This document shows, piece after piece, positions 1-5,742 of a DNA stretch of 5,742 nt. Where the stretch lies: the NCBI GenBank assembly GCA_937928665.1, contig CALFVM010000059.1, positions 1-5,742 of the forward strand, written 5' to 3'. This DNA comes from an uncultured Candidatus Methylacidiphilales bacterium (GTDB lineage: Bacteria > Verrucomicrobiota > Verrucomicrobiia > Methylacidiphilales > CALFVM01). The position numbers and the translations under genes are program-made. The stretch's first letter is position 1; every line of letters begins with the position of its first letter. The notes beneath the pieces were generated by a model that was not told the origin of the DNA, did no database searches, and was given only the letters and a program-made list of their open reading frames with translations.

Positions 1-1
1 C

Positions 2-1453
2 GTCGGCACCCACTACGACGCCTCCCCCCTTCACGGAGAAGCCCGCCTCGTTAGTGCCATCCGCCTCGCCCTTGGGGAAGTCACCGGCACCTACGGCATT
101 GCTGTCGTCCACGCCGATCTCCCCGGCATTGTCGTGGGAGCCCGCCGCGGCAGCCCCCTCATCCTCGGAATCGGCCGGGACGAAAACTTCCTCGCCAGCG
201 ACGTTCAGGCTCTCGCCCTCCACACCGGACGCGTCGTTTTCCTTAAGGACAACGACCTCGTCATCGTCCGTCCGGATTCCTTCGAAGTCTCCAGCCTCGG
301 CGAAGGTGCCTCCACCTTTGAAATCAAAGAAATCAGCCAGGAACAGCAGGCCGCAGACAAAGGCGATTTTCCCCACTTCATGCTCAAAGAAATCTTCGAG
401 CAGCCTCTCGCCATCGAAAATGCTTCCCGCGGCCGTCTGAACCGGGAAGAAGCATCCGCTCACCTCGGCGGCCTCAACCTCACGCCCCGTGACCTCCGCG
501 AGACCGACCGGCTCATGATCCTGGCCTGCGGCACGGCCCTCCACGCCGCCATGGTCGGCAAACACATGATTGAGTCCCTCGCCCACCTGGCCGTTGACTG
601 CGACCACGCCAGCGAGTTCCGCTACCGCACCGCGCCGGTCACCCGCGACACCCTCTTCTTCGTCGTCAGCCAGTCCGGGGAAACCGCCGACACCCTCGGC
701 GCCCTCCGCGAGGCCAAGCGCCGAGGCTTCCGCGTTCTCGGCATCTGCAACAACGTTGCCAGCACGATCGCCCGCGAAACCGATGGGGGCGTTTACATGC
801 ACGCCGGACCTGAGATTGGTGTCGCTGCCACTAAAAGCTTCACCTCCCAGGTCATCATTTTTGCCCTCCTCGCCACCCTCCTCGGACGCCTCCGCTTCCT
901 CTCCGCCAGTCAGGGAATTGAAATTATCGACGCCATTGAGCGGCTCCCCGACCAAATCACCGCCATCCTCGCCCTCAACAACTCCATCGCCACCATCGCC
1001 CAAAAATACGCCTCCTACCGCTCCATGCTTTTCCTTGGACGCACCATCAATTACCCCGTTGCCCTTGAGGGTGCCCTCAAAATGAAGGAAATCTCTTACA
1101 TCCACGCCGAAGGTTACCCCTCCTCCGAGCTTAAGCACGGCGTCATCGCCCTCATCGATAAAGAAACCCCCTCCGTCGTCATCGCCCCCAAAGACGGCCT
1201 TTACGATAAAAACATGAACAGCATCGCCGAAATTAAAGCCCGCGGCGGCCCCGTCCTCGCCATCGCCACCGATGACGACTCGGAAATCGACGCGACGGTC
1301 GATGATGTCATCCGCGTTCCCCGCACCCTTGAGTTCCTCCAACCCATCCTCAACGTCATCCCTCTTCAACTCCTCTCCTACCACACCGCCGTTGCCCTCG
1401 GACGCGACGTGGACAAGCCCCGCAACCTCGCCAAATCGGTCACCGTCGAATGA
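2..1453 (+). CDS. glmS: Glutamine--fructose-6-phosphate aminotransferase (isomerizing), 5' part missing
   Basis: GlmS converts fructose-6-phosphate and glutamine to glucosamine-6-phosphate and glutamate, the entry step to UDP-GlcNAc for peptidoglycan and other envelope glycans; it is cytosolic. The reading frame is open from base 2, giving about 483 of the usual ~610 residues, so roughly the first 125, including the catalytic N-terminal Cys of the glutaminase domain, lie outside the window. Visible (fragment numbering): the end of the glutaminase domain with GTYGIAVV near 29-36 and ARRGSPL near 47-53; then the two SIS sugar-isomerase domains with ACGTA at 175-179, phosphate-binding SQSGETADT at 223-231, catalytic-region LKMKEISYIHAE with Glu at 363, ELKHG with His at 379, and the canonical end NLAKSVTVE with Lys at 478. 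The Ala after CGT replaces the Ser of E. coli, a change I believe is common in other bacteria. It overlaps mtnP by 4 nt. Identification is very secure. Confidence 0.98.
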   Translation, partial: VGTHYDASPLHGEARLVSAIRLALGEVTGTYGIAVVHADLPGIVVGARRGSPLILGIGRDENFLASDVQALALHTGRVVFLKDNDLVIVRPDSFEVSSLGEGASTFEIKEISQEQQAADKGDFPHFMLKEIFEQPLAIENASRGRLNREEASAHLGGLNLTPRDLRETDRLMILACGTALHAAMVGKHMIESLAHLAVDCDHASEFRYRTAPVTRDTLFFVVSQSGETADTLGALREAKRRGFRVLGICNNVASTIARETDGGVYMHAGPEIGVAATKSFTSQVIIFALLATLLGRLRFLSASQGIEIIDAIERLPDQITAILALNNSIATIAQKYASYRSMLFLGRTINYPVALEGALKMKEISYIHAEGYPSSELKHGVIALIDKETPSVVIAPKDGLYDKNMNSIAEIKARGGPVLAIATDDDSEIDATVDDVIRVPRTLEFLQPILNVIPLQLLSYHTAVALGRDVDKPRNLAKSVTVE

Positions 1454-2343
1454 ACGCAGCCCACCCAACCGTCCCCATCGGCATTCTGGGCGGCTCCGGC
1501 CTCTATCACATGGAATCCCTCGCCGATCCTCAAGAGATCACCCTCGACACCCCTTTCGGCTCCCCTTCCGATGCCTACCGCATCGGCTCGCTCGGCGGTC
1601 GCCGCGTCGCCTTCCTCCCCCGCCACGGGCGCAACCACACCCTCCTCCCTTCCGAAATTCCTCACCGCGCCAACATTCACGGCTTCAAACAACTTGGCGT
1701 CCGCTGGCTCATCTCCGTCAGTGCGGTCGGTTCCCTCAAGGAAAACCTGAAACCACGCGACTTCGTTTTTCCGCTCCAGTTCTTCGACCGCACCAAACGC
1801 TCCGCCGAACACACCTTCTTCGGTCGCGGCCTCGTCGCCCATATCAGCTTCGGCAAACCCGTCTGCGAAACCCTCGCCACCATCCTCTACCAATCCGCCA
1901 CCCTTTGCGGAGCCAACTGCCATTGGGGCGGCACCTACGTCAACATGGAAGGCCCTGCCTTCTCCACTCTCGCCGAATGCAACGTCCATCGCGCCGCTGA
2001 TTTCGACGTCATCGGCATGACCAATCTCGCCGAGGCCAAGCTCGCCCGAGAGGCCGAAATCAGTTACGCCACCCTCGCCATGGTCACCGACTACGATTGC
2101 TGGCACAGCGTCGTGGGCGAAGTCCAGGTCAGTGACATCCTCACCATCCTCCACGACAACGCTGAACTTGCCAAACGCACCATCCTCCACGCTGTCCAAC
2201 AAATTCCCCTGCACCAAACCACCCACGCCCACCGCGCCCTCGACACCGCCATCCTCACCCCCGAACACGCCTGGCCCGAAACCGTCCGCCGCGACCTCGC
2301 CCCCATCCTCGACCCGGCCCTCCACCGCCGCGCCAACAACTAG
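1450..2343 (+). CDS. mtnP: S-methyl-5'-thioadenosine phosphorylase
   Basis: MtnP cleaves 5'-methylthioadenosine with phosphate to adenine and 5-methylthioribose-1-phosphate, removing a polyamine-synthesis by-product and starting methionine salvage. The 297-residue protein matches the PNP/MTAP family over its whole length. Motifs: GILGGSG at 11-17 (phosphate loop; Ser16 where human MTAP has Thr18), DTPFGSPSD at 33-41, RHGR at 58-61, SAVGS at 91-95, FFDRTK at 111-116, MEGPAFST at 166-173, GMT at 189-191 and TDYDCWH at 213-219. The two Asp in TDYDCW are the family's 6-aminopurine-selecting residues, which favours MTA over inosine or guanosine as substrate. The ATG start overlaps the glmS stop as ATGA; there is no Shine-Dalgarno sequence before it, so translation may depend on coupling to glmS. 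Genes for later salvage steps are not in the window. A purine nucleoside phosphorylase of other specificity is the main alternative, and is less likely. Confidence 0.95.
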   Translation: MNAAHPTVPIGILGGSGLYHMESLADPQEITLDTPFGSPSDAYRIGSLGGRRVAFLPRHGRNHTLLPSEIPHRANIHGFKQLGVRWLISVSAVGSLKENLKPRDFVFPLQFFDRTKRSAEHTFFGRGLVAHISFGKPVCETLATILYQSATLCGANCHWGGTYVNMEGPAFSTLAECNVHRAADFDVIGMTNLAEAKLAREAEISYATLAMVTDYDCWHSVVGEVQVSDILTILHDNAELAKRTILHAVQQIPLHQTTHAHRALDTAILTPEHAWPETVRRDLAPILDPALHRRANN

Positions 2344-2413
2344 CCCGCCCGCCTTTGCCTCTCACCGGATCCGCCCCAACGGTGCTCCCCACCGGCCCCC
2401 CCCGCCTTCTCAT

Positions 2414-2419
2414 TTGACA
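2414..2419 (+). promoter_or_regulatory. Possible -35 element (TTGACA) upstream of the desaturase gene
   Basis: The hexamer TTGACA is a perfect match to the sigma-70 -35 consensus and lies 32 nt before the desaturase ATG. At a 17-nt spacing the -10 position would read ACGGTG, which is a poor match, and the transcript would begin almost at the start codon. The call therefore rests on position and the -35 match alone. It could be chance, or it could work with an alternative sigma factor or an activator. TGAC at 2415-2418 and GTCA at 2429-2432 form a very short inverted repeat that might be part of an operator; this is weak. Confidence 0.2.
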
Positions 2420-2441
2420 CACTGCAACGTCACGCCACGGT

Positions 2442-2445
2442 GGAG
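2442..2445 (+). promoter_or_regulatory. Ribosome binding site GGAG deciding the desaturase start
   Basis: GGAG, within GGTGGAG, sits 6 nt before the ATG at 2452, which is ideal spacing. The in-frame GTG at 2440 overlaps this region and has no Shine-Dalgarno sequence before it, so the ATG at 2452 is preferred. This is the only clear Shine-Dalgarno match among the four gene starts visible in the window. Confidence 0.6.
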
Positions 2446-2451
2446 CTGTCC

Positions 2452-3930
2452 ATGGCGACCTTCTCCCGGAACTTCCGTTTTGCCCGCCGCGTTTGCGTCA
2501 TCGGCGGCGGCCTCGGCGGCCTCGCCACCGCCCTCCGCCTCCGGCACCGCGGCCATAAAGTCACCCTGATCGAGAAAAACGCCCGGCCCGGCGGCAAACT
2601 GGCCGAACTCCGCCAGGACGGTTACCGCTGGGATATGGGGCCATCGCTCCTGACCATGCCCGATGTTCTCCGGGACCTCTTCACCGATCTCGGGCACAAC
2701 CTGGCCGACCACTTGGACCTTGCCCCCGTCGATCCCACCTGCCGCTACTTTTGGCCCGATGGCTTTCAGATCGATGAAGATTCCGCCTTCTTTCAACGCC
2801 CCGATGTCGCCGCCTTCCTCCGCTACGCCGCCGGCATCTATTCCCTTTCCGGCGAGGCCTTTCTCACCCGCCCACCCCACGAACTGTGGCGGGCCTTTAG
2901 TCCCAAAAATTGGCCCAAACTCATCCACCTCCCCAAAGTCGCCACGCTTTCCACCGTCGCCCGCGAGGTCGAACGCCGTTTCCCAGACCCGCGCCTCCGC
3001 CAGCTCTTCCAACGCTACGCCACTTACAACGGCAGCAGCCCCTACCGCGCCCCCGCCACCTTCAACGTCATCCCCTACGTCGAAGCCACCTTCGGTGCCT
3101 GGTACCTCCGCGGTGGGATGGCCCGCTTGCCCGAAACCCTCGCGCGCCTCGCCCGCACCGCCGGGATCGAACTCCTCACCGAAGCCGAAGTCAAATCCCT
3201 CGACGGCGGCGGTGCCCGTCTCTCCAGTGGCGACATCATCGGTGCCGATGCCTACGTCTGCAATGGCTGCACCATCGAAGCCCACCGCCGCTGGATCCGC
3301 TTTCCCGGCTGGGAAGCCGAAGCCCGCCGACTGGCCAAACCCGAGCGCGCCCTCTCCGGGTTTGTCCTGCTCCTTGGCGTCAATCGTCGTTACCCGCAGC
3401 TCTCCCATCACAACATCTTTTTCAGCCATGATTACCCTGCCGAGTTTCGGCAAATGTTCACTGAAAAGCAGCCCGCCACCGACCCCACCATCTACATCAG
3501 CATCACCGCTCGGACCGACCCCGACGACGCCCCCGAGGGTCACGATAATTACTTCATTCTCGTCAATGCCCCCGCAGAAACGGAATCGATCCGGTGGGAC
3601 AAAGAGGGTCCCGCCTATGCCGACCGCATCGTGGCCAAACTCGAAGCCGCCGGACTGACCGACCTCTCTCACTCCATCAAAGCCCGCCACATCTTCACCC
3701 CGCTCGACTTCGCCCAACGCGACCTCAGTGCGGCCGGTTCCCTCTACGGCTGGGCCTCTCACTCACCGATGACCGCCTTGCTCCGGCCTCCCCTCCGCTC
3801 CCCACTGGACCCCCGGCTCTTCTTCGTCGGCGGCACCACCCACCCCGGCGGAGGCATCCCCCTCGTCCTCCTCAGCGCAAAGATGGCCGCCGAGCAAGTG
3901 GAGGCTTCATTTACCGCCAACAGCCGCTAG
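2452..3930 (+). CDS. crtD: Carotenoid desaturase of the CrtI family, CrtD-like (hydroxycarotenoid 3,4-desaturase)
   Basis: This is an FAD-dependent carotenoid desaturase of 492 residues, the usual length for the family. The N-terminal dinucleotide fold is VIGGGLGGLATA at 16-27, followed by the acidic strand end LIEKNARPGGKL at 39-50. The C-terminal FAD motif is FFVGGTTHPGGGIPLVLLSAK at 457-477. Several motifs resemble CrtD more than phytoene desaturases: DMGPSLLTMP at 61-70, RYATYNGSSPYRAP at 188-201 and GGTTHPGGG at 460-468. CrtD desaturates C3-C4 of 1-hydroxy carotenoid ends, and the cruF-like gene 9 nt downstream would supply that hydroxyl group, which supports the call. CrtI or CrtN activity (phytoene or diapophytoene desaturation) cannot be excluded from motifs alone. 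The ATG at 2452 is chosen over GTG 2440 because of the GGAG before it. It probably begins an operon with the two genes that follow. The CrtI family is certain; the CrtD subtype is likely. Confidence 0.85.
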   Translation: MATFSRNFRFARRVCVIGGGLGGLATALRLRHRGHKVTLIEKNARPGGKLAELRQDGYRWDMGPSLLTMPDVLRDLFTDLGHNLADHLDLAPVDPTCRYFWPDGFQIDEDSAFFQRPDVAAFLRYAAGIYSLSGEAFLTRPPHELWRAFSPKNWPKLIHLPKVATLSTVAREVERRFPDPRLRQLFQRYATYNGSSPYRAPATFNVIPYVEATFGAWYLRGGMARLPETLARLARTAGIELLTEAEVKSLDGGGARLSSGDIIGADAYVCNGCTIEAHRRWIRFPGWEAEARRLAKPERALSGFVLLLGVNRRYPQLSHHNIFFSHDYPAEFRQMFTEKQPATDPTIYISITARTDPDDAPEGHDNYFILVNAPAETESIRWDKEGPAYADRIVAKLEAAGLTDLSHSIKARHIFTPLDFAQRDLSAAGSLYGWASHSPMTALLRPPLRSPLDPRLFFVGGTTHPGGGIPLVLLSAKMAAEQVEASFTANSR

Positions 3931-3939
3931 CCTTTTCCG

Positions 3940-4656
3940 ATGCCTGCGTCTCTACCTGCCCGCATCCTCCTCGCCGTCTTCCTCATCTGGGCCACTGTCG
4001 GCACGGTTACGGTTAGCCTTCATCTCGACGAAGCTTGGATCGACGGACTCACCCAGCCGGAGCCCGTCCGCGCCTTCCTCAAGACCTGTCTGGGCTGGGG
4101 CGATTTTATTTTTATCGTCCTCGGCACCCTCAATGTTTACCTCGCCGCCACCCTCCGGCTCGGCCTGACCCGCACCCGACTCTGCGCCCTCATCATCCTT
4201 CCCCTTTCCGCCCTGCTGGAAGGTTTCGGCACCGTGACCGGCATCCCGTTCGGTGCCTACACCTACACCGGCAACTTCGGCCCGCTGCTCCTCGGCATCG
4301 TCCCCTTTGCCATCCCCCTGGCTTGGTTCATCATCATTGTCGGGCTCGGCCTGATCCTTACGCAATACTTCCCCCTCTGGTCCCAAGCCCGTATCGCCGT
4401 CGCCGTCGCCATTCTCGCTGTCGCCATCGATTTCGTTCTCGAACCCTTTGCCTACGGCGTGCGCCACTACTGGCACTGGGAACTCGGTGCCGTCCCCCTC
4501 TCCAACTACATCACCTGGTTCGCCGCCAGCTTCCTTTTCGCCAGGTTCTCTCCGATCATTTCCGCCCCCCGCGTCCGGCCCGATCCCCGCCCCGTCCTCG
4601 TCCTCGGTGCCATGCTTATCCTCTTCGCTGCCGGGCGGATCAGCTACGGCGTATAA
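3940..4656 (+). CDS. cruF: Carotenoid biosynthesis membrane protein, CruF/DUF422 family (probable carotenoid 1,2-hydratase)
   Basis: This is an integral membrane protein of 238 residues. By eye it has six or seven hydrophobic segments, near residues 8-26, 55-73, 80-96, 115-141, 151-168, 187-203 and 217-232. The family signature is clear: LEGFGTVTGIPFGAYTYT at 93-110, FGPLLLGIVPFAIPLAWF at 113-130, DFVLEPFAYG at 164-173 and a late NYITW at 189-193. Conserved polar residues that may be catalytic are Glu94, Asp164 and Glu168; this is inferred from conservation only. CruF members add water across the C1-C2 double bond of acyclic carotenoid ends, for example in deinoxanthin, myxol-type and bacterioruberin pathways. 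The gene lies 9 nt after the desaturase stop without a Shine-Dalgarno sequence, so translation is probably coupled. The family is secure; the exact substrate (lycopene, gamma-carotene or another psi end) is unknown. Confidence 0.88.
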   Translation: MPASLPARILLAVFLIWATVGTVTVSLHLDEAWIDGLTQPEPVRAFLKTCLGWGDFIFIVLGTLNVYLAATLRLGLTRTRLCALIILPLSALLEGFGTVTGIPFGAYTYTGNFGPLLLGIVPFAIPLAWFIIIVGLGLILTQYFPLWSQARIAVAVAILAVAIDFVLEPFAYGVRHYWHWELGAVPLSNYITWFAASFLFARFSPIISAPRVRPDPRPVLVLGAMLILFAAGRISYGV

Positions 4657-4659
4657 GCC

Positions 4660-4722
4660 CGTTTGAAGACACCAAAAGCCGGACTACCTTCCCCCCGTGA
4701 AGGTTCTCCTTTGGTTCAAACG
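4660..4722 (+). promoter_or_regulatory. Long imperfect inverted repeat enclosing the photolyase start codon
   Basis: The stems, read from the outside in, are 4660-4667 with 4715-4722 (8 bp, CGTTTGAA/TTCAAACG), 4672-4676 with 4710-4714 (5 bp), 4681-4683 with 4707-4709 (3 bp) and 4686-4691 with 4699-4704 (6 bp, ACCTTC/GAAGGT). The loop is 4692-4698 (CCCCCGT). That is 22 Watson-Crick pairs, broken only by two 4-nt bulges on the 5' side and one 2x2 internal loop. The GTG start at 4697-4699 lies in the apical loop, with its last G paired. As RNA this would bury the start codon of the photolyase gene. There is no T run after it, so it does not look like an intrinsic terminator. The repeat is seen directly; a regulatory role is inference. 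Confidence 0.5.
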
Positions 4723-5742
4723 CGATCTCCGCCTTGCCGATCATGCCCCCCTCACCCAGGCAGCCAACGCCGGTGAAATCCTCCCCGTCTTCTTCCTTGA
4801 ACCCCTCCTGCACGAAGATCCCGCCTTCAGCCCTGCCAAAGAGCAATTCCTCCTCCGCTCCCTCGCCTCACTCCAAAACAGCCTGCGCCTGCTCGGCGGC
4901 GATCTTTGGATCGGCTCCGCCCCCCTTCCCCACGGCTTCGCTCTTCTCCACAAACTCTGGCCCTTCGACGCCATCTTTGCCCACGAACAAACCACCCTTC
5001 TCCCTGAGTTCCAACGCGATCAGGCCGTTGCCGCATGGTGCCAGGAGCACAACATCCTCTTTCAAGAGTTCCCCCACAACGGCGTCGTTCGCCGTCTCCC
5101 CTCCCGCAACGGATGGAGCCGACTCTGGGACCAACGGATGGCTATCGACCCGCTGCCGGTTCCCGGCAGGTTCCATTGGGCTCCCATCCCCCCCGGCAGC
5201 CAACCCATCCCCGACGAAAGCCACTGCCCCAACCTGCCCCAAGCCGGTGAAGCCGCCGCCCATGAGACCCTTCACACCTTCCTCACCTCCCGCGGCCATG
5301 ATTACACCCGCCTCATGTCCAAACCCGCCCTCGCCCGCACGGCCTGCAGCCGCGTCAGCGAATACCTGGCCTTCGGCACTCTTTCCATCCGGCAATGTTA
5401 TCACGCCACCCAATCCCGGCGGGATGCCCTCCTCGGCCAAACCCCGTCACCTGAACGCACCCTCTGGCTCCGCTCCCTCAAATCTTTTGAATCCCGCCTG
5501 CACTGGCACTGCCATTTCATCCAAAAACTTGAAGACGCCCCGGACCTCGATCGCGTCGAACTCAACCCCGCCTACGCCGACCTTCGATCCGCCCTTGACC
5601 GCTCCCTCCACCGCGCTTGGGAAACTGGCACCACCGGCTATCCGATGATCGATGCCTGCGCCCGTTCCCTCGCCAGCACCGGCTGGCTCAATTTCCGCAT
5701 GAGAGCCATGCTCATCTCCTTCTATTGCTACGATCTCTGGGG
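4697..5742 (+). CDS. Photolyase/cryptochrome family flavoprotein, 3' end missing
   Basis: The frame stays open to the window edge, giving 348 residues of a family usually near 450-520. The N-terminal antenna domain begins KVLLWFKRDLRLADHAPL at 2-19, typical of photolyases. The FAD-binding domain has CSRVSEYLAFGTLSIRQ at 217-233, RLHWHCHFIQKLED at 267-280, WETGTTGYPMIDAC at 308-321 and TGWLNFRMRAML at 328-339. The likely function is blue-light repair of UV-made pyrimidine dimers, or light sensing if it is a cryptochrome. The residue facing flavin N5 and the later electron-transfer Trp residues lie beyond the edge, so repair and signalling cannot be separated. By gap-free alignment to E. coli photolyase, the position of Trp306 is Ser298. 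GTG at 4697 is the start: the frame has a stop at 4664-4666, and the conserved N terminus begins right after the GTG. There is no Shine-Dalgarno sequence. It follows cruF by 40 nt and is probably in the same operon. Confidence 0.9.
   Translation, partial: MKVLLWFKRDLRLADHAPLTQAANAGEILPVFFLEPLLHEDPAFSPAKEQFLLRSLASLQNSLRLLGGDLWIGSAPLPHGFALLHKLWPFDAIFAHEQTTLLPEFQRDQAVAAWCQEHNILFQEFPHNGVVRRLPSRNGWSRLWDQRMAIDPLPVPGRFHWAPIPPGSQPIPDESHCPNLPQAGEAAAHETLHTFLTSRGHDYTRLMSKPALARTACSRVSEYLAFGTLSIRQCYHATQSRRDALLGQTPSPERTLWLRSLKSFESRLHWHCHFIQKLEDAPDLDRVELNPAYADLRSALDRSLHRAWETGTTGYPMIDACARSLASTGWLNFRMRAMLISFYCYDLW

Larger units (their letters stand above)
2344..2451 (+). other. Intergenic spacer between mtnP and the carotenoid block
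   Basis: This is the only sizeable gap in the window, so any promoter for the carotenoid-photolyase block would most simply lie here. It holds CACCG at 2363-2367, CGGTG at 2380-2384 and CACCG at 2390-2394, which can form one of two mutually exclusive 5-bp hairpins. It also holds a run of eight C at 2396-2403 and TTGACA at 2414-2419. Neither hairpin is followed by a T run, so neither is called as an intrinsic terminator. No gene or known RNA was recognised in it. Confidence 0.6.

Noticed and set aside
536..545. Loss of function in GlmS because Ser after CGT is replaced by Ala
   Set aside because: Other key residues are intact (SQSGE, catalytic Glu and His, terminal Lys), and I believe Ala at this place is common in bacterial GlmS.
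1378..2325. A 315-codon open frame on the minus strand opposite mtnP
   Set aside because: It shows the same Gly/Asp/Glu/Val-rich artefact of codon bias, and the sense frame is unmistakably MtnP.
2380..2394. Intrinsic terminator after mtnP
   Set aside because: The stem is only 5 bp and is followed by a C run rather than a T run.
2440..2442. GTG as the start of the desaturase, giving four more residues
   Set aside because: There is no ribosome binding site before it, while GGAG at 2442-2445 is ideally placed for the ATG at 2452.
2410..3762. A 450-codon open frame on the minus strand opposite the desaturase gene
   Set aside because: Its product is a low-complexity Gly/Ala/Glu/Val-rich sequence with no domain. 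It arises because the sense gene uses C-ending codons, which rarely make stops on the other strand. The sense frame has clear family motifs from end to end.
4660..4722. Intrinsic terminator after cruF
   Set aside because: The stem is long but broken, extends 24 bases into the photolyase coding region and is not followed by a T run.
4734..5648. A 304-codon plus-strand open frame within the photolyase region
   Set aside because: The translation is Pro/Ser/Thr/Ala-rich with no motif. The frame that starts at 4697 carries all the photolyase signatures and has no stop, so this one is a shadow.

Overview
This is an ordinary-looking stretch of a high-GC bacterial chromosome. It has five protein genes, all on the + strand and tightly packed. 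The order is glmS (3' part only), mtnP (methylthioadenosine phosphorylase), a CrtD/CrtI-type carotenoid desaturase, a CruF/DUF422-type carotenoid hydratase, and a photolyase/cryptochrome gene cut by the right edge. No tRNA, rRNA, insertion sequence, CRISPR array or phage gene was seen. The coding strand is very rich in C: positions 2281-2340 hold 35 C against 11 G by hand count. Codons strongly favour C in third position, and Shine-Dalgarno sequences are mostly missing. With the protein sequences, this suggests a Verrucomicrobia-like (PVC group) organism, but that is an inference from style, not a proven placement.

Left block (1-2343): the end of glmS overlaps mtnP by 4 nt (ATGA), so the two are probably cotranscribed and translationally coupled. 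GlmS makes glucosamine-6-phosphate for the cell envelope. MtnP phosphorolyses 5'-methylthioadenosine, the by-product of polyamine synthesis. They share no pathway step.

Spacer (2344-2451): about 108 nt, the only sizeable gap in the window. It carries two alternative weak hairpins, a run of eight C, a TTGACA hexamer and the one good ribosome binding site in the window.

Right block (2452-5742): a desaturase with CrtD-like motifs, then cruF 9 nt later, then a photolyase gene 40 nt after that. CrtD and CruF homologues typically modify the acyclic (psi) end of carotenoids, adding water across C1-C2 and desaturating C3-C4. The neighbouring flavoprotein would repair UV damage or sense light, so the block reads as a light-protection operon. 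Genes for the carotenoid backbone (crtB, crtE, a phytoene desaturase) are not in the window.

The most interesting feature not explained by the genes is a long imperfect inverted repeat (4660-4722). It spans the cruF-photolyase spacer and encloses the photolyase start codon. I found no convincing novel system here.
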